Below, in pieces: positions 18,803 to 28,380 of a stretch of 64,000 bases of DNA. The stretch is from Salinimonas marina. Its GTDB lineage: Bacteria; Pseudomonadota; Gammaproteobacteria; Enterobacterales; Alteromonadaceae. The translations under genes and the position numbers were made by a program. The notes below the pieces were generated by a model. It worked only from the letters and a program-made list of their open reading frames with translations. It did no database searches and was not told where the DNA came from. The stretch spans positions 1 to 64,000 of the forward strand of contig NZ_CP064795.1 in NCBI RefSeq assembly GCF_015644725.1. Reading direction: 5' to 3'. The number at the start of each line of letters is the position of its first letter. Within the stretch, counting starts at the first letter, position 1.

Positions 18803-20257
18803 ATGAAAGTAACTAATCCCCCAATTGCTTCTGATCTAATGGCGACAGCTCGCTCGTTTGGTAATTACGACTTAGCTGCTGCGCTTTCGGACATTATTGA
18901 CAACAGCATTCAAGCTGCCGCTTCTCAGGTAGAAATTGATTTCCAGTACTTTGACAATGATGTAATTGTTCGTATTCGTGACAACGGCAGTGGAATGGAT
19001 GGGGAGACATTAAAGCGTGCAATGCGACCTGCCAGTTCCAATCCTGGTACTGCCAGAGATCCAAAAGATTTAGGCCGGTTTGGGTGGGGAATGAAGTCTG
19101 CTTCGTTATCTCAGGCTAGGATATTAACGGTAGTAGCCTGGCAAAGCTCAAACTTTGTAGCTGCGCGGTGGAATATAGATGATATAACCGACTGGAGTAT
19201 GGACTTCTTTGAAGGGGGGGAGGCTGTTAGCCTGCTTGACCGGCCGCCAAAATCAGACTCTGGTACGGAAGTTATTTGGACTAATTCAGACAGACTTAAA
19301 GAGAGCGCCGATAGTGTTGATGCAGATGAACTTTCAACAGTTGTCGCGATGGCACGAAAAAAACTTAGTCTTGTATTTCATCGATTTCTATCAGGGGAAG
19401 CTGGAACAAAGCTTTCTATCACAATTAATGGAACTGAAGTAAACCCTGTAGATCCATTTGTCACATCGCACAACGCAACTCAGACGCTCGATGCTGAGAC
19501 GATACAAATGACGGGTGGCCGCAATATCCTAATCAAGCCATTCATACTTCCACACTTTTCGAAGCTTGATGTTGTTCAGCAGGCAGAGGTTGGTGGGGAA
19601 GAAGGAATGATTCGAAACCAAGGATTTTATATCTATCGAAATAAGCGACTTATTATTCACGGAACTTGGTTTAGATTGATACCTCATGGTGAATTGAGTC
19701 AGCTTACAAGAGTGCGAGTAGACCTGCCTAATAATCTCGATGAAGAGTGGAAAATTACACTGGACAAATCCGATGCTCAATTGCCAAGTGCTTTAAAAAG
19801 CAGATTATTGAAGGTAATAAAAAAGTTTAGTAAGAAGTCAGTGTCAGTTCATCGGCGTAAAGGTGTCTCAACTCACATAGATAACGTTGAAAAAGTCTGG
19901 TGCAGAGAAGTCAAAAATGGTCAGGTAATTTACAAAGTTAATAGAGAGCACCCTTTAACTAGAAGCGTTATTGGACAAGATGGGGTTGAGGCAGTATTAG
20001 CAATGCTGGAGACGTATTTTCCCGCAGATGACTTAGTCAAAGACTCTGCAAAAGGAGTCACTCAGGGGCCATCCGATCCATGTCAATTCGAATATCTTAC
20101 AAAACAATTCTTTTTTAAGTACTTGAACGACAGTAATGAAGAAGAGCGAAGTTTAGAAAATTTCATAGCGTATATACAGCGGGTAGAGCCTTTTGCAAGT
20201 CAGAAAGCTTACGCGAGTAGCTACGTTAAAGAGAACCTTGCAATTTACTTAAAATAA
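18803..20257 (+). CDS. MORC-like GHKL ATPase
   Basis: A 484-residue cytosolic protein whose first 100 residues form a GHKL (Bergerat) ATP-binding fold: the N-box helix LSDIIDNSIQAA (residues 29-40), the G1 box RIRDNGSGM (57-65) and the G2 box GRFGWGMKSAS (91-101). The usual catalytic glutamate of the N-box is aspartate here. A second domain of about 250 residues follows, in the S5-fold position of MutL and MORC ATPases (IYRNKRLIIHGTWFRL). Prokaryotic MORC-type ATPases are known from comparative genomics to sit in restriction-like loci with superfamily II helicases and nucleases, as here. Likely role: ATP-driven DNA clamp for the neighbouring helicase and nuclease. ATG follows AAGGAC; 13 bp to the Z1 gene. 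Confidence 0.82.
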   Translation: MKVTNPPIASDLMATARSFGNYDLAAALSDIIDNSIQAAASQVEIDFQYFDNDVIVRIRDNGSGMDGETLKRAMRPASSNPGTARDPKDLGRFGWGMKSASLSQARILTVVAWQSSNFVAARWNIDDITDWSMDFFEGGEAVSLLDRPPKSDSGTEVIWTNSDRLKESADSVDADELSTVVAMARKKLSLVFHRFLSGEAGTKLSITINGTEVNPVDPFVTSHNATQTLDAETIQMTGGRNILIKPFILPHFSKLDVVQQAEVGGEEGMIRNQGFYIYRNKRLIIHGTWFRLIPHGELSQLTRVRVDLPNNLDEEWKITLDKSDAQLPSALKSRLLKVIKKFSKKSVSVHRRKGVSTHIDNVEKVWCREVKNGQVIYKVNREHPLTRSVIGQDGVEAVLAMLETYFPADDLVKDSAKGVTQGPSDPCQFEYLTKQFFFKYLNDSNEEERSLENFIAYIQRVEPFASQKAYASSYVKENLAIYLK

Positions 20258-20270
20258 TAAAGGCAAAAAA

Positions 20271-22990
20271 ATGGATTTTGATTCAACTTTAGGCTTTCTG
20301 AAAGTTGGTTTAGATAAAGCAATTAACGGAAGGTTTCCGGTCGAAAAAGGTTATATTCAACAATTTGTAGATGAATCTGAGATAGCGCCGCTGCTTACAA
20401 AAAGTGAAAAAAAGAAGCTTTCCCGCCACCTCGAAACGATATATGGAACAACTCAAGAGCGGGGGCATACGCTGACAAATGACTTCAGAGAATGGTACCC
20501 GGAGCGTAAGGCTGAAACGCAATTTTACTATTGGAAGCGTTTGCATAGCTACTGGCTAACTACTTCTGCACTGCCAGTTCAGGTCGTCCAAACAATCGAC
20601 AGCGTAACTGACGAAATTATCGGGTATCTTGGCGATCCAAATGACTCTAATAGCTGGCGTAGACGTGGCCTGGTCATGGGGCATGTTCAATCGGGAAAAA
20701 CGACAAATTATTCAGCTCTTATTTCGAAGGCGGCAGATATCGGTTACAGAATAATCGTCGTACTTGCGGGTATTACCAACTCACTCCGGTATCAAACTCA
20801 AATTAGACTTGATGAAGCATTTGTAGGTAAGTCTTCACTTGGCGATGATTATAATATTCAAACTTACCCGGTTTCATACGTATTAAACACCTCGTCCGAG
20901 CATATATCGCCAAGACACCCGTATTGTGGTACTACACAGAATAGTGACTTTAGTGTTAAAACGGCCAAAGCAGTTACGGCTTCAGAAGGGAACTTCGCAG
21001 AGCCGATACTATTTGTGACCAAAAAAAATGAGAAAGTGCTGGGAAGGTTAATAGATTGGCTGCAAGGATTACGACAGGGAAGTGCGTTGGAAGGGCCAAT
21101 GCTGATTATTGACGATGAAGCTGACAATGCGTCTGTTAACACATCAAAAGATCCTGGACTTGCGACCAGAATTAACCAGCGGGTAAGGTCTTTAATGCAA
21201 ACATCGAGAAGAACTTCCTATGTAGGATATACGGCAACGCCATTTGCTAATATTTTTATCGATCCCGACACTGAAGATGAAATGCTGGAAAACGACTTAT
21301 TTCCGGAACACTTCATAAAATCCCTAACACCACCAGATAATTACATCGGTGCAAATAAGCTTTTTCCACAAGAACACCATCCGCTCGCTGAAGCATGCGT
21401 AAAAATAATCCCAGATGATTACCAAGACCTTCTGCCTGTGTCACATAAGGCGAGCCATCAGTTAGACGCACTTCCTGTAAGTTTGGAAGAGGCTGTGTTT
21501 CATTATTTATTAGTTAGAGCAGTACGCGTTTTAAACGATGATGGCGATAAAAATTCTTCAATGCTGGTAAATGTTAGCAGGTTCAATGCTGTACAGCATC
21601 AGGTACACGAACTTATTTACAGGTTACTATATAACATCAAAAGTAGTGTTGAGACCTGGGCTAAAAGCGACTTTTGGAATAAGTCGGACATGCTCAAGTC
21701 TATGGCTGCGATTTGGGAAGCAGAATTTGAGAGTACTGTGGAAATCACCTGGGATGAGCTTAGGACTGTCCTGAACAGGGCGTTATCGCCTGTTGAAGTG
21801 AAACTTGTAAATATGCAGGGGGAGGGCTGGATTATACTGATGCTCCTAAATCGGGACTACATATAATAGCGGTCGGGGGACTAGCACTTGCCCGGGGGCT
21901 AACCCTTGAAGGATTGACAACGTCCTATGTATTAAGAAACGTCGGAGCAGCGGATACGTTGTTGCAGATGGGAAGGTGGTTCGGATACCGGCCGGGTTAT
22001 GAAAGACTTTGCCGGGTGCATATGACCGAGAACATGCATGCACATTTCACTGAAATCAATGAGTCGGTAGAGGAGCTAAGACATGATCTCGTGGTTATGG
22101 AAAAACAGAAAAAAAGACCAAGCGAGTTTGGATTAAAAGTAAGGCATAGCCCTACAGGTATTGCGATAACTGCTGCAAACAAAATGCGCACAGCCGAAGA
22201 AATAGAAGTCGCGTTGGATCTATCCTGCAAGCATACCCAAGCATACGAAGTATATGACGACTTAGCCATAAACAAACATAATAAAATGGCGATTGATGAG
22301 CTCTTAGCGAGTTTAAATGTAAATGGCTCCACGAACTACAACGAAGAGGACAAAGCTATCGTTTATAGTAATGTGCCTGTTCAAGAGGTATTGGAGTTAC
22401 TTACCAAATTCCAAAATCCTACGACCCACTTTGCCCTGGGTTCCAACAACGAAAGTCTAGTAACCAATTATATATCTGATCGGTTGAAAGAACTCTCTAG
22501 CTGGGATGTTGCAATCCCCTTCGTTGGTTTAAAAAGTAATAGACCCTTTCCTTATCAAACGGACAAAAATGCTTACTGTAGAAGTAGGCACAGTGGCGAT
22601 ACAGGTGATTTAGAGAAAGGTAAAGTAAAAATAACCGCTAAGAATGTTGTGGCGGATCCTAATCCTAACGATCTTCGCTTCGGCCAAGGCGACATCACTG
22701 AATCTGTAAATAAGCTTAAAAAAGAAGATAGTGACCTGCGACCAACGCAAGCACACCTGCAAGCCAGGAGAAAGCCGTTATTGATCCTTCATATTTTCGA
22801 CTTCGAAGATAAAGAGAACCGATCAAGTCTTAGCCGAGCAGAAGACTTAGTAGTTTCGTTGAGTATTGGCTTTCCAGAAACAAAGGTTAAGGTTAAACCG
22901 AAAAAGTACGCAGCGACGTCTAGATTTTTAGAAATGCTGAAATCAATGGCCAGTGAAAATGAAACAGACGAGGTCCTGGAAGATGAATGA
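20271..22990 (+). CDS. Z1-domain superfamily II helicase-like protein (frameshift at 21818-21826)
   Basis: Two frames (20271-21866 and 21914-22990) together make one protein of about 906 residues. The first has Walker A MGHVQSGKTTNYSALI (residues 136-151), the DEAD-type box MLIIDDEADNASVNTS and TSYVGYTATPFANIF. The second has NVGAADTLLQMGRWFGYRPGYERLCRVHM, the arginine-finger motif of Z1 ATPases. The gap reads LDYTDAPKSGLHIIAVGGLALARGLTLEGL in the downstream frame, the expected linking motif once one G is added in the GGGGGAGGG at 21818-21826. Z1 proteins act as DNA translocases in restriction-like systems. Its end overlaps the DUF4420 start by 8 bp. Confidence 0.85.
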
Positions 22991-23948
22991 TTTTACGCTG
23001 AAATGGCAGGAGCATTCATCAACAGGTAAATCAGCGGGGGTTTTTAGGGTTTTTCCTGATAATCCTTTTGACTTTTTTATCGGGTTTTCAGAATGTGGCT
23101 GCCGTGAATTTTATTTCTCATGGGAATCGCTCGAACCGGAAAAAATATCAGAGCTTTCGCTTAAAAACATTCAACTTGGTTTAGAAAAAAGCGGCGAAGA
23201 ATACACCTTAAAGTTAACTCTGTTGGAAAACGACTATAAAGATTTATTTTCTGTCGTGTGTGTCGATTTAGCGAAAGCCGTAGAAAATGTAAAAAGCTTA
23301 AATATAGCAATTTCAATAGTATACAGAAGACTTCTACGTTGGTCTGATTTGCTTTCCAGAAGCTCCAAAAGAACGATGACGCTGAACGAGCAACGTGGTC
23401 TAATTGGAGAGTTATCTTTATTAAAATTGATTTTAAAGAAAGAGAGTTTTCATACTGCCAGTGTAATAAATGGTTGGCGAGGGCCAGAAGGTGACACAAA
23501 CGATTTGAGTATAAATGGCGTCCGTGTTGAAGTAAAAGCGCAATTAGCCTCTCAGGCTAAAGGTATCCGGGTAAGCTCCTTGCAACAACTTGAGGATGAC
23601 AAACGCGAGCTTTTTGTTAGTTTATTTAGATTGTCTCCCGCAGAAAAAGGCGCATCACTCAAAAGCTTAATTACAGATATTGAAAGTATCGTAGCTCAGG
23701 ATATTGAATTACTATTTGAATTTAGAAGAAAGTATCTATTGTCAGGTTACGATAGTGAGGCAGATTATGCAGAAACAACATATAACGTGCCAGAACCAAC
23801 GCTTTATGGAGTTGCCGATGGCTTTCCACGACTAACACCTGAGAATGTACCTCCAGGAGTCTCAGCAGCTTCGTATTTTATTGATGCACAGTACATAAAG
23901 CCATTTGAAGTTTTGTTTGAATACTTAGAGAGTTTAATAAATGGATAA
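22983..23948 (+). CDS. PD-(D/E)XK nuclease-like protein (DUF4420 type)
   Basis: About 321 residues from ATG 22983, which overlaps the Z1 stop (ATGAATGA); a longer in-frame start at 22953 would lie inside the Z1 gene. The centre has LNEQRGLIGELSLLKLIL with a conserved glutamate, then WRGPEGDTNDLSINGVRVEVKAQ, a clear D-x(n)-E-x-K nuclease core. This is the arrangement of the DUF4420 family of PD-(D/E)XK proteins. No membrane segment is seen. In this operon it is the best candidate for the DNA-cleaving subunit. The stop overlaps the AIPR start by 8 bp. Confidence 0.8.
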   Translation: MNDFTLKWQEHSSTGKSAGVFRVFPDNPFDFFIGFSECGCREFYFSWESLEPEKISELSLKNIQLGLEKSGEEYTLKLTLLENDYKDLFSVVCVDLAKAVENVKSLNIAISIVYRRLLRWSDLLSRSSKRTMTLNEQRGLIGELSLLKLILKKESFHTASVINGWRGPEGDTNDLSINGVRVEVKAQLASQAKGIRVSSLQQLEDDKRELFVSLFRLSPAEKGASLKSLITDIESIVAQDIELLFEFRRKYLLSGYDSEADYAETTYNVPEPTLYGVADGFPRLTPENVPPGVSAASYFIDAQYIKPFEVLFEYLESLING

Positions 23949-25644
23949 TAATAAAAAGGATTTTGAAGAACTGGCACAAGAGATAAAAGCCGGAATTGCT
24001 TCTACCGGTGATATGCCTGTCACTGAGTTTTTTAACCTTTATGCTGAAGCTGCAGCAGAAAATGGAGATACTCCGGATCTGACATATTGCCCAATCCTAA
24101 AGGATTCTGCAGGTGGGTATAGGGTAGACGGGTATGCTTTTGACGTGCAAGAGAGCTCCGATAGTGCTATCAGTGAGTTATATCTGGCTGTATGTGAATA
24201 TCACGATGATAGCGAGCAATTTTCTATAACAAAGAAGAATATAGAAAAGGCAGTGGAGGGCATTAGAAGGTTTGTCACAAAGGCTACAACATCTGATTTT
24301 ATCTTTGATTTAGAAGAGTCCAGCCCTGCCTTTCAACTTGCGATACTGTTGAAAGAGCACCTCGTTAAAATTAAACGTATAAGATTGGTTGTTTTCACTA
24401 ACGGAGTTTTAAGTTTAAGAAAAAAAAGTTTTCCAGATGAAAAAGTCGGGGAATTACTCCTTAGTGTTAACGTCATTGATATCGAACGATACAGTAAAAT
24501 AACTTCGCAAGGAAACGAGCCGGTCGAAGTAAACTTCGTCGAGGACTTCGGTGGCGGGATAAAAAACCTCGCAGCTTCTCCTTCAGGTATCAATTCTTAT
24601 AAAAGTTATTTATTTGCATTACCAGGCAACGTTCTCGCCGAAGTTTTTGCACGTTATAAAAATCGGCTCTTAGAAAAAAACGTACGTACTTATCTACAGG
24701 CAGTAACGAAGGTTAATAAAGGGATATTAAAGACCATTGAAAAAGAACCTCATATGTTCTTTGCTTATAACAACGGAATAACTGCCACAGCCTCTGGTAT
24801 TGCACTTTACGAGAGCGAAGATGGTGAGACTCTTATCGAAAAAATTGATGACTTTCAGATAGTCAATGGTGGGCAAACTACGGCGTCGCTAAACTATGCG
24901 AGGGATGCAAAGTCACTTGATCTCAGTAACGTTTTTGTCCAGGTAAAACTCGCTGTAGTAGAAAGCGATACAATAGCAGACGTAGTGCCTAAAATATCAG
25001 AGTATGCAAACACTCAGAACAAAGTTTCTACCGCTGACTTGCAAGCAAATAGCGAGATTCAAATCCAGATTGAAAGAGTATCAAAACAGGTACAAACACC
25101 TCAACGTGCAGGGGAGCTCCATAGTAGCAGGTGGTTCTATGAAAGAGCGAGGGGGCAGTTTAAAAGTTTATTTTCCTATAAAACGGCGGCAGAACGTAAA
25201 AAGCTTCAAACACTTTATCCAAGGTCACAACTTATATCGAAAACGGATCTTGCAAAATATGAGTTCGCCTTTGATGCGAGACCTCACCATGTGAGTGAGG
25301 GTGCTCAAAAATGTTTCTCTCGTTTTGTGCAGGTACTAAACAAGTACAGCGTAAAAGATATAAATGACCAGTGGTTCAGGCGTGCAGTTGCAAAAGCTAT
25401 CTTGTTTAATGAAGTAGATAAAGCTGTGAATGGTGCGACGTGGTACCAAGAGGATAGGGGGTATAAAGCGCCCATCGTAGCCTATACGGTTTCAGCTGTT
25501 GCAGATGGTTTCAGAAGTCAGGGGCTACAGATAGATCTGGACCGTATTTGGAAGGAGCAATCACTCGATAGTAACTTCTTAAACTGGGTTGTCAATGTTG
25601 CTCAGAATGTTGCTAAAATCCTCAAGTCCCCCCACCGGAAGTGA
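23941..25644 (+). CDS. AIPR family protein (abortive infection phage resistance)
   Basis: A 567-residue protein with the AIPR signature: a long N-terminal region, LRTYLQ-like VRTYLQAVTKVNKGIL, then MFFAYNNGITATASG (about residues 278-292), DDFQIVNGGQTTASLNYA (about 307-324) and YANTQNKVSTADL (about 357-369). The family is named after abortive-infection proteins of lactococcal origin and is common next to restriction genes; its catalytic mechanism is not settled. Overlaps with both neighbours imply strict co-expression with the MORC-Z1-nuclease set. Confidence 0.88.
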   Translation: MDNNKKDFEELAQEIKAGIASTGDMPVTEFFNLYAEAAAENGDTPDLTYCPILKDSAGGYRVDGYAFDVQESSDSAISELYLAVCEYHDDSEQFSITKKNIEKAVEGIRRFVTKATTSDFIFDLEESSPAFQLAILLKEHLVKIKRIRLVVFTNGVLSLRKKSFPDEKVGELLLSVNVIDIERYSKITSQGNEPVEVNFVEDFGGGIKNLAASPSGINSYKSYLFALPGNVLAEVFARYKNRLLEKNVRTYLQAVTKVNKGILKTIEKEPHMFFAYNNGITATASGIALYESEDGETLIEKIDDFQIVNGGQTTASLNYARDAKSLDLSNVFVQVKLAVVESDTIADVVPKISEYANTQNKVSTADLQANSEIQIQIERVSKQVQTPQRAGELHSSRWFYERARGQFKSLFSYKTAAERKKLQTLYPRSQLISKTDLAKYEFAFDARPHHVSEGAQKCFSRFVQVLNKYSVKDINDQWFRRAVAKAILFNEVDKAVNGATWYQEDRGYKAPIVAYTVSAVADGFRSQGLQIDLDRIWKEQSLDSNFLNWVVNVAQNVAKILKSPHRK

Positions 25645-26012
25645 GAAATATATCTGAATTTGCGAAGCGTGAATTTTGCTGGGTATCGTATGTGCGGGGC
25701 AAAGCATGTCGAGTTGATGTATCTATCGAGAAGTTCGGTGTACCTTTAGAGGAGTTCCTAGCCTCAACGAGGCTAGGAACCAAAGAGACTAAACAAAACA
25801 ACGAGCTGGATTTCGAAGTTGCTGTAATCAAACTTGTCAGTAAGGCAAGTGAACTGCGGATTCAGGCGCAGCAGCATGGGGTAGCATCGCCAAAAAATAT
25901 GGCTGCATTGGCCAAAGTTGAGTCCGGTAACACTTTTTCACTAAACAGAGGTGAGAAAAATGCACTTAAAAATCTTATAAAGCGACTAGATGTAAATCTT
26001 GCGTCGCTTTGA
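25641..26012 (+). CDS. Small protein of unknown function coupled to AIPR
   Basis: A 123-residue protein whose GTG start overlaps the AIPR stop (GTGA), so it is translated from the same message. It is soluble, basic at the C-terminus and has a predicted helical second half (DFEVAVIKLVSKASELRIQAQQHG). I do not recognise it. Its place as the last gene of the operon and its coupling suggest a regulatory, specificity or immunity subunit; this is inference only. It is convergent with the methyltransferase gene, 33 bp away. Confidence 0.6.
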   Translation: MRNISEFAKREFCWVSYVRGKACRVDVSIEKFGVPLEEFLASTRLGTKETKQNNELDFEVAVIKLVSKASELRIQAQQHGVASPKNMAALAKVESGNTFSLNRGEKNALKNLIKRLDVNLASL

Positions 26013-26045
26013 TGCTAACAACGTAACCGCAGATGCCGCCGGACA

Positions 26046-27640
26046 CTATTTACTAAACAAACATGCAACAGTTTCTGCTAACTGCTTCGCTAGATAAGGA
26101 GGCACTGCATTTCCTACCTGAACATATTGTTGAGTGCGGTTTCCTTCGAAGAAGTAGTCGTCTGAAAACGTTTGAATTCTGGCTGCCTCTCTGACGGTCA
26201 GGCTTCTGCATTGAGTTGGGTCAGGATGGATAAAATAGTGGCCATCCTTAGAAATATGGCTCGTGATTGTTGTGGCAGGTCTGCCGTACCTTTGTACCCG
26301 GAATCTGTCTGCAAACTTACCCGATTTCCAGTTTGCATGCGTAGGTGCAAGCGCTTCCGGATAGTCGGTGGCTTTCGGAAATGGTTTGCTTGATTCGATA
26401 TTTATCGGGGTGGATGCCCAACAGGCGCTAAAGAGATAGCGTCCAAGATCACTGCTCATATGGCTTCGTGCGTGATGGTTCAGCACCCATTCGCAATGGT
26501 CATTTAAAAGCCACTCCCGCAAATGTTCGTTCGAACTTTCCGCTGACCAGCTTTCTGTTTTTGCATGCTGTTCTATCGGCGAGCTGGTTTTCAGGTCGCC
26601 AACTACATTTTGCATATACTCAATTACTGCCTCAAGCGCTTTATCTGTAGTTTTCGTTTTCGCTAACGTTTTTACCTGACTACTTATTACCTGCTCCCAG
26701 GCCTCGGGGGAGTCTGCTTTTCTGGAAATTTTACTTCTTAAGGCTGGCAGGTCGGAAAGTACGGTCTCTATTGGAACCTGAGACTGTTTCTTAAGCGTGG
26801 CCGGTACATGATCTAAATCTTCAGCAATACCCAGCAGTATGACTCTGTGACGCGCCTGAGGAACGCCATAATCTTCTGCTCGTATTATGAAATCGCGAAA
26901 GTCTGAATATGTTGGCTCAGAAAGCTCCTGACTGTCCGGCTGCTTAACGAATGAGTAAATATGATATTTTCTTTTGCTATCAGGATCTTTAACTGCAACG
27001 CCAAGATTTTTCAAATCGGTCAGGATAGAAGGAAAAATCAGCTCGCCATTTATTCTGGAAGACAAAATTCCTTTCACATTCTCCATAACGAAGACATCTG
27101 GCTGCATAATTGATAGTACACTGAGATACTCACGATACAGGAAATGACGGTTATCTGTTTCAGCGGTATAGCCTTCAATGCCTTTATTTCTTGCCCGGCC
27201 TACTAATGAATATGCCTGGCAGGGGGGCCCGCCTATTACGACCCATGGCTCATCTTGATATTGATTTTTTAGCTCGAGTAAACGGGCTTTAATTTTATCA
27301 TTATCTTCCCCCAGGGCTGTCGGCTCGTAAAGCGTTTCTGCGCAAGCTTCTTCCCAGAGGTCGCTGTACTTACAGATAAGTTGCTCTTTAGAAATTTTAC
27401 TTTTATTCAACGTGGGGGAGCCCCCCACGTAATTAAAATAATCGTTGACAGCTTCCTTACTTCCAGTGGCTTTTAATAAGCGATAGAAGGCTCGCAGCGT
27501 AAGTGTTTTGTGGGCACTGGCCTCACGCTCAACAGACATACGGATCTTGAATTTCGCTGACTCAGAGATGTGCGAACTGAAACCTTCTCCAAGCCCCCGG
27601 GCCCTGCAAATAAATCGATTATGTTTATTGTTTTCGACAT
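26046..27640 (-). CDS. DNA (cytosine-5-)-methyltransferase (frameshift at 27589-27590)
   Basis: From ATG 27640 the frame gives MSKTINIIDLFAGPGGL (motif I, SAM binding); one G added at the CC of 27589-27590 joins it to GEGFSSHISESAKFKIRM and the 497-residue frame, about 531 residues in all. Motif IV is GGPPCQAYSLVGRAR with the catalytic cysteine, motif VI MENVKGI, motif VIII QARHRVILLGI, and motifs IX-X RVQRYGRPATTITSH and VQVGNAVPP. The target recognition region between VIII and IX is long (about 150 residues). It probably modifies host DNA against the adjacent MORC-Z1-nuclease genes, or is a separate system with Vsr. Without the repair it lacks the cofactor motif and would be dead. Confidence 0.9.
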
Positions 27641-27820
27641 TTTATATACCGCTGCTGATGACCCTGACTACCTGACTGAACGTAATGCCAGGTAGTTACT
27701 GTTTTTGTATGGGAAAAATAAATGAACCTGCGAGAAGTTAAACGCAGCCGCAGATTTATGGGCGCTTATAGTACCAGGAAAATAATTGTATTCCAGGATG
27801 TATTTTCGTTTAGGTTTTAA

Positions 27821-28285
27821 ATGGCAGATGTACATTCCAAAGTAGTCCGCAGCAAAAACATGCGATCCATTCGTGCGGTCGATACAAAACCTGAATTGTT
27901 GTTACGGAAGGCTCTTCACAATGCCGGATTCCGATATCGCCTGTATAAAAAAGGATTGCCGGGCAAACCAGATATTGTATTGGCGAAGCACAGAACGGTT
28001 ATCTTCGTGCACGGGTGCTTCTGGCACAAACATGATTGCCACCTCTTCAAATTACCCAAAACACATAGTGAATGGTGGCTCAATAAATTGACAGCTAACC
28101 GATACCGGGATCTGATGGTGGAAGATAAACTGCGGGAAAACGGATGGCGGGTGATTGTGGTATGGGAATGCACACTCAAAGGAAAATTCAAAGTAGAGCT
28201 ACCAGAGCTTTTGACAAAAATTTCAAACTGGATAGAAACGGGCAGCAGTAATTATTTAGAGATCCCAGCGCCTGATTTTTGCTGA
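27821..28285 (+). CDS. vsr: Very short patch repair endonuclease
   Basis: A 154-residue endonuclease that nicks beside T:G mismatches formed when 5-methylcytosine deaminates. Hallmarks are SKNMRSIRAVDTKPELLLRKAL, KPDIVLAKHRTVIFVHGCFWHKHDC with the catalytic aspartate and zinc-binding residues, and WRVIVVWEC. Genes of this kind accompany C5 methyltransferases, and it is divergent from one here with 180 bp between. That partnership implies the methyltransferase is, or recently was, active. Confidence 0.95.
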   Translation: MADVHSKVVRSKNMRSIRAVDTKPELLLRKALHNAGFRYRLYKKGLPGKPDIVLAKHRTVIFVHGCFWHKHDCHLFKLPKTHSEWWLNKLTANRYRDLMVEDKLRENGWRVIVVWECTLKGKFKVELPELLTKISNWIETGSSNYLEIPAPDFC

Positions 28286-28380
28286 ACAGCTTTCAATAGT
28301 ATGATTACATAAGGCCGGGTTATCAGACCTGTTGTGGAATTCATCTAGCATCACTCGATAAGTACAAGGATAGTTGCAGC

